Notes: generated from the letters alone by a model not told the origin. A DNA stretch of 64,000 bases from Symbiodinium natans (GCA_905221605.1 CAJNDS010001957.1:667736-731735); one strand, 5' to 3'; positions 46,152 through 58,571 are shown, counted from the stretch's first letter. Program-made: numbers and translations.

Positions 46152-48348
46152 TTCCGCATGGACCTGATAGTGACTGCTACTGACTAGGAAGTCAAGAGCG
46201 GGGATTCATCTTTGCAATAAGAAACTTTAGCACTCGCATTCATTCCGAAACAAAGCGTTGGTGGGTCCGACCCGGGTTCGTGCGTTTAGCTTTCGTCAGC
46301 ATCATTCGACCAGACTCCTGACTGTCGTCACTTCTGGAGGTAATGTCAAGCTGTTCCCGAATGCGTGGCAGAAGGGCTTCCATTTAAAGAGTTGGGATCG
46401 GAGAGGTGAACAGGTCCTCATTTTAAGGGAACCCTACAATTTGTCCCCAATCTCGTAAACCTCCATTTGAGAATTGTAGAAATGCATTCAAACAAGAGCA
46501 GTTCATCGCAGACAGAATGAACTTTGCACCGGTGTGCCATCGTGCCGCACTGGGTGCAGATTCCGAAACCTTAAACGGCCCTCGGTTCCCCTACGACCCG
46601 CCTATGCTTAACACCCCCTCTAGGTTCCCCCCATAATAGCTATTTAGGGGTAGTTTAGCCTAATTAAGGTTATTAGGGGGGGGAACCTAGGGGGGTAGAA
46701 GAGAGGAGGGTAGTAGGGCAACCCATGATAAAGGCCCCAAACCCAAACCCTTTTGCATCTGGGCTCGCAGCGGTAGCCTAAACCCAAACCCCTAAACTCA
46801 CAAGTTCGCGAGTGTCGTGCGGGAGCTGTCGCTACAGCATGCATGTTAAAGGCCGCGCCTCGGGATCCTGAATCTTCAACAGAGCCAAGACAGATGGGGC
46901 CCCTGGAGCTCGAGATCCTCGTAACTGTCGTCGCTTTTGGCCCGCATCTTCGTCACATCTAGTAGTAGTGGTAGTGGCAGTGGTCGTGGTCGCGGCAGTG
47001 CCAGTGCCACGAGTCTTCCCGAAATTAGGTGCATCCAGGTTTGTTTCTCGGCTTAGCTGGGCATCTGACTCAGATGCTGTGGCATTACTGCAGAGTTTGA
47101 CGCTGCGTGTCCACATGCACATTGTCACATGCGACCCTGCTGATTTGAACTTTTGGGGCGCGGGTCGTTTGCCGCATGAAACGCCGCAGCCTGCAGTTGC
47201 TCCAATGGCTCCAATGGAGTGCCATCGCCAAATCCTGCCCGCGTGTGAATTCGACTCAAAAGCATATCCCGTGCATAGTACAAATCTGTCTGGAAATCGA
47301 GAGGCGGCTGTCAGAATGAACATGTGCGCATAAACACGTGCATAAGCTTTTGCACTCTCGCATATTCATGAGGAGCCCAACCAAATTTTCTTACAAGGGC
47401 CTAGGAACCCTAGACCGTTTTCTGGTCGAAGAGCTGTATTCATGGTGGTGGATTTTGCTCATTTTGGGCTGCTGTTGTGAACCCTCAACGTATCTGGAAC
47501 ACGTATAGTATTTAGTTCGTTGGCAGCCTTATATATTCGGTTTTGTGGCGAAGCATGTCGGTTTTCACACCGGCCTTGACATTCGCATCCTGCCCCGCGG
47601 AATCGTGGAGTCAGGCCGTGGACTGTCAAACAACTCCGCGGCTCAGGGCCTTAGAGTCTTAGAGACCGTGGGAAACCCGGGGGAAATCGGGCCTCGAAGC
47701 CAACACATCGGGGAAAGCAAATGTACCCCCCCCCCCCCCCTATTACTTGTAATTTAGAAGTGCGACCACGACACTGACAATGTCAAGCGACAACGTGAGC
47801 AGAAGCGGATGGCCTGCCCAGCACCCACTTCAGTCGCAGACTAGCTGCCTAGCTATGTAGCATTTCTGACAGCTGTTGCCCACCTGGTGGGCCGATGGGC
47901 AAGCCACTGAAAACTTGCTCGCCTTTGTCATACGCCATGGCATTGCGGGTTTAGCCATGACTTTGCTAGCCGTCCTCACCCACATTCCGAAGCTACTTCT
48001 AGCAGCTCCTGCCCATGCACGAGTCCGCGAAAATGAGGAATGCCATAAGCAAGCACCTTGCCACGTTCTTTTGCTTGGCCCACGAAGCATGCACCGTGCT
48101 CATGCGGGCACGTCTCGCTACTTCTTTGTTCTTTCGTGACTGATGCCATCCAACGAAGTCTCGCCGTGGCGAGTTTTGCGTGCCCAAGCGACTCCTCAAG
48201 TTTTCGTCCAATCCGCCCAATGTACAAAGCTATAAAGGTGATGCTTTTAAGTCAGGACCCGGAGAATCATTAATCAACAAACAAGGTTCCAAGCAGATTC
48301 CTACAAGCCGCGATTGCTACGCATGATACGTTCGCGTGATACTTTAGT
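46152..48348. other. Unassigned stretch with minor repeats
   Basis: An imperfect inverted repeat lies at about 46618-46692 (CTAGGTTCCCCCC pairing with GGGGGGAACCTAG). There is a GTAGTGGTAGTGGCAGTGGT microsatellite at about 46960-47000 and a poly(C) run near 47727. A 163-codon minus frame (47323-46832) spans the microsatellite and is doubtful. No recognised gene. Confidence 0.4.
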
Positions 48349-49030
48349 GCCATTTGTGCGACCGTCAAAACTCTAGAGTTGTGACGCGGCTTGTTAGTTA
48401 CTTCTATGAAATCTTGGAAATGATTTATTTCCGAAAACAATGCGAATAAAATGTAATCCAAGAAGCGAAAAAAAGCCAACTACTCAAAATATGCAAAAAC
48501 AATGACAAAAAATACCTTTAAAAAGCAAAAAAATGACTCTAAAAAAGCAAGAAAAATGTGTGCTTTTGTTTTACTTTTTTTCTCGTTGTTTGTGGCTGCT
48601 GGGGTCGCTTGTCGGGTCGCTTTTTATTCGCTTTTTTTCTCGCTTTTTCCTAGGACAAAAGCGAAAATAAAGCGAAAATAAAGAGCGACGTTTTGCCTTT
48701 TTCGCGCTTTTTGGTCGCTTTTGGGGTCGCTTTTTTTCCGCTTTGTTTCGTTCTTTTTTTGCTTTTTTCCTAGGAACAAAGCAAAAAAAAAACGACTAAA
48801 AAGCGACCCAGAAGCGATAATGCGGCGAAAAAGCAAAACAAAGCGAAACAATTGTATCCCCTTTTCTGAACCCATTCTTTTCGCTTTTTCGGTGTCCTTT
48901 TTTTCGCATTTTATAAAAAATCGATTCGGTTTCTTTTCGGAAAATAAATCATGTAGCCAAAACCTTAGAAGTAGCTCTAAGCCGCATCACAACTCTAGAG
49001 GTCAAAGCCTAGGTCGCGCAATAGGGGCGT
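48349..49030. mobile_element. Second foldback element with an AAAGCG/CGCTTTT-rich core
   Basis: The left arm 48349-48452 is an imperfect reverse complement of 48904-49030; matched blocks include AACTCTAGAG, AAGCCGC(A/G)TCACAACTC, AGAAGTA, GGAAATAAATCAT and CGCATT. The core (about 48470-48890) is made of AAAGCGAAAA and CGCTTTTTTTC phrases that also pair with one another, so the whole 0.7 kb can fold. No coding capacity. Likely a non-autonomous inverted-repeat element. Confidence 0.65.
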
Positions 49031-50230
49031 CGCTTCCCCGTCACTTTACAAGGGTCTTACATGGGTTTGTGCAACCTGTCGCGTTACAGGGGTGTGTCTT
49101 ACGGGCTACTCAAACTGAGAGGGCTTTTCAGTGTTGCCCCTTCGCTTTACATGGTTTTTTGACACTCCAGCATGCAAATGTCCTACCAAGAAAAAACCGC
49201 AACTGCCGTAGTTTTGACCATTGCTCATTTGTTGCACGACCTTCCCCCTCCAACCCAATTCCACATGGCAGTGCGTCACAGTGTCCCACAAGTCATCCAT
49301 TTTTCCAACTTGCAAACTGCTGTCAGCAACTGCGCAGTCGCAACATAACACATGCTGCATGCTGCAGGTCTGTTGACATTCGAGGGCATGCAAGTTGCAG
49401 CTGCATCAGGTGAAACAGTGCAGTAGCATCTGTACCTTGTCAGCATCCGAAAGCTCATGCAAACTAAACACTTAAACAAGTTGCAAAGCAACACCCGGCA
49501 AGAGGACAAAGCTTCATTAAGAGCGTCTTTGCGGATGCCATGATTCAAAAAAAATCTGTACCTTGCGCACCTTGCGCAGTGAGCATCTAGACCTAAAGCG
49601 GAAACCTGGCCCTGTCACCTCACTTTGCATGGACGGAAAACCTGAAAGCACAGGTTCCTGGCAAGTGGCTGCCTGGGCTGCCTATCCACCTGTGCTGAAA
49701 GGTAAGTGCACCGCACGATGCGCAACTGCTTTCAGCACGTTGCAACCAAAACGGGATCCTGGGATGTGGCCATCGGTACTCCAGCGGCCCATGAGTCCAT
49801 GAAGTGCTCCATTGGTTTGAGGCCGGCACTCTTCAAGGAACAGGCTTATCGGCCTACGAGCTGTTGTGTCACTGTCACTGTCCCCAGGTGCAAGACATGG
49901 ACAAGCACTTTGCACCTGAGCCTCCAGGTGCAATGGACTGCAACTCCCTGAGGAGGTGTGATGTGATTGGTCATCCACATCCTTGAGAACTGCAGCCGCT
50001 CGCAGTCTGAGTCTGGATGTCTGGGACAGTCTATAGAGCATTCCAGACCCACAAAAGTGAAGTTTTGTCCTGCAGTTTGTCTTTCCTCGTTTTCGCCTCG
50101 CGCTGGCAAGAGCTCGACCCTCAAATCAAAATGATGGGAAGGGAGGGTGGGGTGACTGGATTGTGAGCCTGGGGACGCACCCACACGGTGACGTGGCCAT
50201 CCCCTGCCTGAAGAGCGGAGGTTCGTTCTT
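49031..50230. other. Region with weak plus-strand exon candidates
   Basis: Plus-strand frames at about 49563-49701 (CMDGKPESTGSWQVAAWAAY, followed by G|GTAAGT) and about 49732-49986 (TKTGSWDVAIGTPAAHESMK; in another frame GLSAYELLCHCHCPQVQDMD, ending VIGHPHP-stop) look partly protein-like and share a TGSW motif. The minus strand is open over the same interval, so strand and reality are unsure. Confidence 0.25.
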
Positions 50231-50239
50231 GAATTGCCC

Positions 50240-50280
50240 GTTCTCTCCCTCTCTCTCTCTCTCTGTCTCCCTCGCTTCTT

Positions 50281-50328
<48 letters not shown>

Positions 50329-50362
50329 GAGAGGGAGAGAGAGAGAAAGAGAGAGAGACAAA
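50240..50362. repeat. (CT)n next to (GA)n, inverted microsatellite
   Basis: A (CT)n tract at 50240-50280 is followed after a few bases (CGCTTCTTT) by a longer (GA)n tract to 50360. The two halves are complementary and can form a hairpin of about 30-40 base pairs. Confidence 0.9.
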
Positions 50363-51850
50363 ATAAAAAAGGCGAGCAGCCACCCAGTGCAGCTGTGCCG
50401 ATGTGCTCCTGACTTTCAAAGTGCAACGATGCAAACTGGAACGAGTGACCTCGAGCGGTGTGATCAGTGGCAACACTGACGCGGACGCCCATCAGTCCAG
50501 GAAGAATCCAGAATAGAGTGCCCGCACTGCCATCCTCCACCCAGCCTCTCAGACAGCTCCATGGCAAAGCGTGCATTTTCGAACCTGTCCGCTCTTGATA
50601 TGGTCTGCTCATGTCTGCCCTCACCACGCTTCTGTCCAGCAGTGTCATGTGCCCTAAGCCGCGCTCGGCCGGACGTGATGGCCGTGATCTGAATTCCTTT
50701 TACCCAACAATGGAGCCAACTCTTCGCGAAATCCAACTCTTTTTTCGCCAACCCCATCCATCGCGGACTTTCGTAGAGGCTTGTTTCGAATAAAGCCGCT
50801 TCCCGGACATTTCAAATCAGCCTCAAACCCTGAAACCTGATTGCCGAGACGTGGAGGGCAAATGAACACAACGATGGTCTTACTTTGGATCAGGGCTGGC
50901 TGACAGCAGACGAGACATTCGCGGAAGCTTCGCGGGACTTTCGTGAAAGTTTGGCTGCGGCTGCTCAGATCGCATGCTTCAAAATTCGAGTGGTTCGAAG
51001 CTCGATCACAGGGAGGCATGCAATCTGGCTGTGAGTACAACTACGGACTTCGAACCTGCACGCCGTTGTAAGCCTGCAGAATGCTGTGAAGTGCAAGGCA
51101 CTTCGTAACATACCTGGAACAAGGCACGGTTTCGTAATGGGTCGTAACGGGGGCGCAAAATCTAAATTAAACAGAATCCACGTACTTTCGCGAACACCAT
51201 CGCAAGCTGGCGAGCTGGCGAATGTCCTTTTTACATTGACAACTAATACAGGACATTTGGATCGCAGCCCATCCGAAGCCGTCCATCAGCCCAAAAAAGA
51301 AGACCGAGGCAAGTAGGAGGCACCTCGGGGGCGGCGCGATTTGTCACGCCGGATGCCAAAACAAATGCTCGTATTTCAGACCTCCTACGACTTTCGACTT
51401 TCGAACCGCGCAAACCAGAACTTCTAGACGGGAGTGATCGGGGGTTCCGAAGTCTATAGGCAAGCTTGTGCAGGAGCCTCTGTTGTCTTGCACATCAATT
51501 TTATGCATCCCAAGCGCTACGGCTCCGCATGGCTCCGCCTTTCGGGAAACGTTTGCTAGTTTTGGAGGTGCTCCAAACGCGGCTGCACCACCTCCCTGGA
51601 TGCTTGTCTAAGTACGTCTCACCAAGCTAGACATTCGAGAGCTGCACTATGTCAATCTCAGAAATGATTGCCACGGAGACTCAGGACATGCTACTTCAGC
51701 GGGGCCAAATAGCTGTCCAGGAGTATTGGGGGCTGGGGAAGTGCATCTAGATCGACGAAACTGCCCTGCGACGAAGCCGATTTGGCAATGGCATAACAAA
51801 AAATAACAAAAGACATCAAAAGACTAAAATAAAGATCACGCCCTCATCCC
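50363..51850. other. Unassigned stretch
   Basis: No tandem repeats and no recognised gene. Open frames on both strands of 60-130 codons are not distinguishable from chance. Confidence 0.35.
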
Positions 51851-51926
51851 TTCTCCAGGCGTGAATGCTCACGATCTTTGGCTATTCCGCCCTGGACTCC
51901 TCAGCCGACCCTTAAACAATGGACAC

Positions 51927-52520
51927 ATGCAACCACAGCGCGAACAGCGCAAGTCACGATGCCTGATTGGCTTCAGTGCCAAATGCTTGTCCGGGCTCAT
52001 CTTCTTTTTCATTTTCGCTAGCCTTAGCCAATTTGCACCCAAGCCAGCTGACAACATTGACCATTTGAAGAATGAAAAGGACCCCGGCAGCCTAACATCG
52101 AAGGCATCCGTGGAAAGGACATGGATGGAGTGGCCCTTCCAGAACAACAGCAAATACTGAAAAATGCTTGCGGAGTGCAGCCATGCCTGCGAATCAACCC
52201 AGCGTCCAAGAAGCACTTCGGCTGACAAGAAGTCATCTGTGGGAGATGCTTCCCAAGGGAGCCTGCAACAAAACATGAACACAGCGCATGCTCACAAACA
52301 TGACCGAACCAAGCCTTTCTTCTGCAAGCACCTCGGCAGCAATTGCGAGTCAACGTGCTGGCACTCCAACTGCATGTCGCTGATGTCTCAGCGGCTTGCC
52401 CACTGCCACTGTCTTCCACCGAGCTTGCTAGCAGAGACGTCCTACACGCCCCAGGAGTCACAGACAAACGCTACCAGTAGCACATGCTTGGTGGACCGTG
52501 GACCCAAGCACCGGGCGTAG
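51927..52520 (+). pseudogene. Small membrane/Cys-rich frame interrupted by one TGA
   Basis: From the ATG at 51927 the frame encodes a basic N-terminus, one membrane helix (CLSGLIFFFIFASLSQF) and a hydrophilic tail, and stops at TGA 52158-52160. The next codon but one is ATG, and the same frame stays open to 52520 with a Cys/His-rich segment (CKHLGSNCESTCWHSNC, AHCHC). The upstream CCCTTCTCCAG near 51860 would suit a splice or trans-splice acceptor. Either two adjacent exons lie in the same frame with an intron removing the TGA, or the gene is broken, or the TGA is read through. The type is given as pseudogene for the interruption; the coding status is open. Confidence 0.35.
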
Positions 52521-54420
52521 CCACAAAGCGCAGGCGGATCGACGGAGAACCTTGTCGTGTGTGACAGTTGTGTGACTATGCAAGGTTTGGCTGCGGCTGC
52601 GATATCCCTCCACCTATTGTGGACAGCCCGAAATATCCCGCTGCCCTGGCTCAGGCGCCAACACGTCTGAGCTGACGGTCAGGTCCGATTCGAAGCCTCC
52701 AAATCGTTTTCGTGAAATGGATGAAGTAACTCGCACACGTGCATGTTGATACGAGACCCCTGGCGCATACAATGCCGAAGCAACTGTCCGCATCAACCAA
52801 ACAGAAGATGCCTTCATCCATTCTCAGTGGGAGTGCAAATCTGCACCTCTGACTGTTTTCTGCAACTTGCCCCGTTTCTGGTTCCTTAGCAGAAAACGAC
52901 ATTGCCCCACTTGCCCCAATTGCCCTGTCTTAACCGCTAAGCGATTTCTGAGCCTTGCCCCGCTTGCCCCACTTGCCCACTTGGTTGGGTCAGAGCCTGC
53001 CCCCTTTGCCGCGAAAGGTGTGGGGCCCGTGCGGCCCTGGCCGTAGCCTCAAAGTCTGCCTCAAAAACAGACTGTTGAGGCAAACTTGTGGTGGATCAGA
53101 GCCTGCCCCCTTGCCGCGGGGCAAGGGGCAAATGGAAGTGAGGGTCGTAATGTTCTTGACAGTTAAAAGTACTCAGAAGGAGCAAAAGTGATAAGAGAAC
53201 AATAAGAATAATCAACACATAAACAAACTGGCTTGAATATGGGGTTTTACGAAGATAGGGGAGCCCAAAATAGACCCCCAAGTAGTAAAATGCCCTTTGA
53301 ATAAGGACCCCAATAAGGTACCCCTACTTTCGGAAATCCGCATATGAAGAAGCATATGAAGAAGCTGTATTGGGATGGGTTGTTAAAACCCTCTGAGAAG
53401 CATCCTAGATGTGATCCTCCTAAACCCAGTGGCGGAAAGATCAAAAACCCCAAAAAATCAGTTAGCTCTTCCGGGCCACAAGTGAGACAAGTGGGACAAC
53501 ATCAACTAGCTCTTCCGGAAACAGGCACGGGAGCAAGTGGGGCAACATTAGTAGTCGCCGCGGGCGCCCCTGATGCATTCTATGCCCAATCCAGGACACC
53601 ACAGCCGGCTGCATAAAACGCAGTTTAGCAACTTTGCCATGTGCCCTTTCTTCGCCCCCATCCGTTGATTCAATCCCCCCCCGGGACCGGACCTCTATGG
53701 AGGGGGTACTGGGCGCCAAGCTTACGAAAGCCTTGGACAAAACACTGGACTTGGTAACTGCAACACACCAAATACCGACAACAACTCCCAGCAATCATTG
53801 GCTCCCGCATCCAAACATGAAGCGACTTGTCTCAGTCTAAAGTCTAAAAAACGTGCCTTCTGGATCCTACTGTCCTACTGCGCCAACAACGGCATGCTGC
53901 CCGGCCGTCGAGATCACTTTGAACTTCGGAACTGCAGGAGCCCTGGCACATCTGTAACAATGATTCTCAATGTGTGGAATTGCCGTGCAGCAGCAAGCAC
54001 CTCCCGCCTCCGGGCATGGCGACAAAATGGCTTCCAAACCCTTCACCCTGCGACATGCACACCATGTGTGGTCGACACACATGCAGCACGAGCTGGCCTC
54101 GCGGATGAAATCGCCTCACTCCATGAAAATGCTTAGGAACAAGTCCCCCAATTGCGTTTGGGCTCCGACTCCCGTTCCCCAAGCAGCAGGGAGCTCTGAT
54201 GCCAGGCCGGCCCACCACGCAGGGTCCTAACAGCACCAGAGAAGTGCATTAAGGCAGTGCATAAAGCATTGCTTAAAAGGCAGAGCCAAAAAACCCTTCA
54301 CCAAATGCATTGCTCGCATTGTTGCGGCATCCTGCGGGGGCCACGGTAGAGGAGAAGGCCTGCAGTCATCTCATTGGGTCCAAAAAAAAAATGACAGGCC
54401 AGGTCACCATGAGCCGGGCA
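52521..54420. other. Unassigned stretch
   Basis: Short imperfect repeats of TTGCCCCACTTGCCCC at 52865-52980 and of CAGAGCCTGCCCCCTT at 52990 and 53097. Plus-strand frames at 53344-53616 and 53798-54136 are open but unrecognised. Confidence 0.4.
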
Positions 54421-54424
54421 GTGG

Positions 54425-54466
54425 CGGTGGTCGTGTGGCGGTGGCGGCGGTGGCGGCGGTGGCGGC

Positions 54467-54498
<32 letters not shown>

Positions 54499-54554
54499 TG
54501 GCGGTGGTGGCGGTGGTGGCGGTGGTGGCGGTCGTAGTAGTAGTAGTAGTTGTG

Positions 54555-54603
<49 letters not shown>

Positions 54604-54604
54604 G

Positions 54605-54642
<38 letters not shown>

Positions 54643-54650
54643 TAGAAAAA
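54425..54650 (+). repeat. Compound trinucleotide tract (GGC/GGT)n (AGT)n (AGC)n
   Basis: About 225 bases of trinucleotide repeats changing type along the way: GGCGGT, then AGT, then AGC, then AGT. All six frames are open; none is a gene. Confidence 0.95.
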
Positions 54651-55604
54651 AACGCTCCTGCCAAGGCCGGCGGTGCTTGTTTTTGCTGAGCCCTGGCCGA
54701 GAGAGGCAGTCACGGCTGAGCAAAAAGTACTACGAAAAGTTGCACAGCCACGGCTAAGCCAAAAAAAGGTTTCCGCCCATTCAAAGCGCATCGCCAAGCG
54801 AACATCAGCCTCGCCGGCTGTGCCCCCACATGAACGCGAATCCAACAACACATGGAGGCCTCGGAAGTAAACCTTCAAGAGCCGTCACAGTGCGAAACTG
54901 ACTGGCCCGCTACGGGGAGCTTACAATATGACATCATCAGCACATATCAGCACCACTGCGCAGACAATCACTGTGCAGGCCGTCACCCACGGCCAACCCA
55001 GGGGCCAACCCAGATGCTCTCAGTCCGAAAGGGATCATGGAATCAACAGCGCCAGGTACACAGAAAGCTGCCGGCCTTTGATGATTGTGCCGGATTGAGC
55101 AATGCCCCCAGATGCACCCGTCAAACCCACTTTTGCAATCCAAAGAGCCCTTCGGATGGATTTGATCTCTCATGTGGTACTAGGTCTTAAACCCTTCATC
55201 GACGCACGCGGACAGCATACCAAGAAAAACGGAACAACGAGCTCCAGATTTCATGTTCGAAACTATTCCGCAATCAACCCAAACGCCATTCGGAGAGCAA
55301 AACCGGAAACATCAGAAAGGGCTCCAGATATGAACCTAGCCTTCTGCCAAGTACAGGTAGACGCCCCGAAGCTTAAGTCTGCTCTGCTATGGGGGAAGCC
55401 GCACGCCAACCTTTCAAATTCTTGTTATATTCATGTCCTGTATTAATGATTGTTTTTCTATTTACACACGCCGTTATTACAATATTCTTATTGGCGCGTA
55501 TATTGCGGAAATATTGTACGGGGTATGATATAAAGAGCCCATTTCACGCTATTAATAATTATAATGATAACAATAATAATCATAATAATGATAATAATAA
55601 TTAT
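54651..55604. other. Unassigned stretch ending in (AAT)n
   Basis: No gene recognised to 55440. From 55441 the DNA becomes AT-rich and ends in an (AATAAT)n tract at 55555-55603, into which the retroelement that follows is inserted. Confidence 0.6.
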
Positions 55605-56407
55605 GACTCTACTGCGAGCTTTCACTCTCCAGGAATGCCAGATCTTTATCCTGCCAGTTGCACTCAGTCGCGCGCAGCACGTTACGTGAAAGATGCCGCT
55701 TGTTGCAGCACTTGTGCTGGGACACATCAAAGCCTTGAGCTTTGTCCCCCAGGCATCTGCACGATGATGCGAAACAAAGTTAGAGCTCACCCGCCGGGTG
55801 GTGGTGGGGATCGCGGTGGACTACCCAAAAACTTGAGAGAATCAGAGACGGCATATGATGTCGACTCAAGCACGCCCAACGTGCCGTCAATTGGCTACAA
55901 GTAGCATACATGACTCTACTGCGAGCTTTCACTCTCCAGGAATGCCAGATCTTTATCCTGCCAGTTGCACTCAGTCGCGTGCAGCACGTTACGTGAAAGA
56001 TGCCGCTTGTTGCAGCACTTGTGCTGGGACACATCAAAGCCTTGAGCTTTGTCCCCCAGGCATCTGCACGATGATGCGAAACAAAGTTAGAGCTCACCCC
56101 CCGGGTGGTGGTGGGGATCGCGGTGGACTACCCAAAAACTTGAGAGAATCAGAGACGGCATATGATGTCGACTCAAGCACGCCCAACGTGCCGTCAATTG
56201 GCTACAAGTAGCATACATGACTCTACTGCGAGCTTTCACTCTCCAGGAATGCCAGATCTTTATCCTGCCAGTTGCACTCAGTCGCGTGCAGCAAGTTACG
56301 TGAAAGATGCCGCTTGTTGCAGCACTTGTGCTGGGACACATCAAAGCCTTGAGCTTTGTCCCCCAGGCATCTGCACGATGATGCGAAACAAAGTTAGAGC
56401 TCACCCC
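55605..56407 (-). repeat. 307-base tandem terminal repeats (B3 A3 B2 A2 B1)
   Basis: GACTCTACTGCGAGC recurs at 55605, 55912 and 56219, a period of exactly 307 bases. The third copy keeps only its first 189 bases and stops immediately beside the stop codon of the retroelement's main frame. Copies differ at very few positions. Two full periods plus the B1 part give one repeat more than the minimal DIRS arrangement. Confidence 0.95.
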
Positions 56408-58571
56408 TTAACCACACAGTTGTGCCCTTCCCAAGTCCGCAAACTCCTTGCACAGTCGCTGAGGATATGGCTGAGCCTGCAACGACATGAAAGCATTGTC
56501 GCAATTCACACCACGCTGGCGAATGTGCCTGTGTCCTGTAAAAGAACAGATCCCTGATCGTCCTTTGCACTGTCTGCCGAGCGCTTGTAGCTGTATAAAG
56601 TTGTACAATAGTGTGGTGCGCTTTTTCCACTTCTCACCAAAAGCGCAGTGGTCCAACGTGACAAAGCGGGGTTGTGCAAAATGACAGAATCGTTGTAGCG
56701 TCGGCATCTCCCATAGCATGCTAGAACAGGGATTCTCAACAACGTATGGGACTTGGGAGTCATGACAAATATAAAGAAGTCGAAGAAGAAAAGCCAAAAC
56801 GTTATTTCCATCTTGAACTTTGGCCCTGTTCTTACGCGTCAGCCAAGGAATACCCCACAGAAAGCCATCCTTTCTCAACGGAGCAGGCCCAAGCCCGTCG
56901 TGCTTGCGAGCTCGAGAAAAAGTTGTACTTGGCATCCCGGCCCAGACCAGACTCACACGCCCTGACACAATCCACGAGAAGATGCGTCTCTCAATAGAAG
57001 GATCCAAAACATTGTGTGAGTCATACAAGCATATATCAACGGCGTAAGCAAGAAGTCCTACACCCCTCAAAGCAGCAGTAAGTCTGGCAGATCCGGCGAA
57101 GATCTCGAGAAAGAAGCGGCGCGGCTTGTTAGCACAAGAGAAAATATCGACCAAGGGTACTATCAGCCCTTTATCGATCTGGCCCGCACTGCACCTCGGA
57201 ACACCCTCTCCAGGTTCTGCTCGCTCCACAGGCAGTGCCGCCTGCTGCTGTCCGACAACTGCGCCAGTAGTTGCTGCATACCGACGAACACTCTGATCGG
57301 CTCTCCACCGTCCCGGGACTTGACCCCATTGAAATCCCTGGCTAACGAACTGAGATCCTCAGTAGCCCCCCCGTGACGAAGCTGGTATGGGTGAAGCCCA
57401 GAGATCCCGATGAGCTCGCCAGCCTTTTGAAACTTTTTCCGGAAGTCGTCCATGGCAAAAGCGAAGAGTCTGTCTTGGTTGCCTTTGAGTCGGCACGCTT
57501 TGTCCAGAAGCAAGTCGCCTATCCACTGCCACTTCTTCAAGTCGAACGGGAGGCTGTTGTCGTACACTCCCACCTTGTCGGGCACATGGCCCTCGTAGTC
57601 CCGGATGATCACCGTCACCCAGGCGAACTGATTGCCGGCCATGATGACGGGAGCCACGATGTGACGCTTGCACAAGTCGATGGCCTCCCCCGGTCGCAGG
57701 TACAAGTGAAAGGCTACAAGGGCCATGAGCCCCATGTCGCTTGCGCCCATGGCGCACAACTCCATCACAATACCCATCAGGATCAAGCGCGGCAGCGGAA
57801 GCCGGCTGGCCGCGGGCATCACTTTTCTCCAACCCCGCAATGCCCTTCGACTTCTCACAAGCAAACCTCGGAAGAGGATGTTCGCGAACTCCACGGCCGC
57901 CAATGTTTTTCGCCCTCGTGAGCTGCACGCCCCTCCGCGAACATGACATCCATGTAGTCTGACAGCCAGGCGTCGGTCTCCTCCTTCCCTAGAGCTTTTC
58001 GGGCCCCGTTCACCTTGCAGAAAGCCTTGAACTTGCCGAGGTACTGGCCATACTGCGTGAGGCATTCCGACGAGATGCTCTTCGTCTCTAGCACTGTCAT
58101 CTGTCCACCTCTCGCGCGACTTCCTGCAGGCTTGTCGCCCGCGAAGCAATCCGGCAGCGTTCTTGCCTGGATCGTTCTTTTGGCCCTGGTGACCGCTCTC
58201 CGTCCGCTCTGTGACTTTGGCAGTACCCTCGCCTCCTTCAGCGGGCGGCCACAACTTTCTCTTGACGATAGTTCAACGATCTGACTTCTCGGATGTTGGT
58301 TGCTTGCTTTGTCACCAGCTTCTTGACTGATGAGCTCTTCTTCTCTACGAGGTGGCTTCTGGAAAGGACCCGGATTGACTTGGCCCCGGCTGGGGCCATC
58401 CGCAGGGTTGCTTTCAGACGGGCACCATCGAGCACGAATATCGAGATTGGCAGCAAGACAAATCGAGCCCACTTGTTGCATCGCGCGCAACATGTCATAG
58501 GAATGTGCCCTCCCCTTATGCAAAGCAAAGCGCAACGCCAAATTGTCAATAATGAAAACATGTCTCTTGCC
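56408..58571 (-). pseudogene. RNase H tail - tyrosine recombinase - C5-MTase-like polyprotein, frameshifted
   Basis: Three consecutive minus-strand frames form one product. (i) 58571-57906: RNase H end (LALRFALHKGRAHSYDMLRA; RWCPSESNPADGPSRG), then a linker and the recombinase N-terminal helices (CLTQYGQYLGKFKAFCKVNG). (ii) 57905-57315: recombinase core with box I Arg (YLRPGEAIDL) and box II (HPYQLRHGGATED). (iii) 57311-56408: Tyr segment (SVRRYA), then a methyltransferase-like domain with motif I (RFFLEIFAGSARLTAALRG), motif IV position GMPSTTFSRARK and motif VI-like VVENPCSSMLW. The frame changes at an A-run (plus T-run 57906-57910) and at a G-run (plus C-run 57312-57314) each fit loss of one base. 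In known C5-cytosine methyltransferases motif IV is Pro-Cys; here it is Pro-Ser, so this copy would lack the catalytic nucleophile. Confidence 0.8.

Noticed and set aside
54366-54878. Poly-Pro, poly-Leu and poly-Tyr frames over the trinucleotide tract, also at 59339-59584
   Set aside because: Microsatellite translations in all frames.
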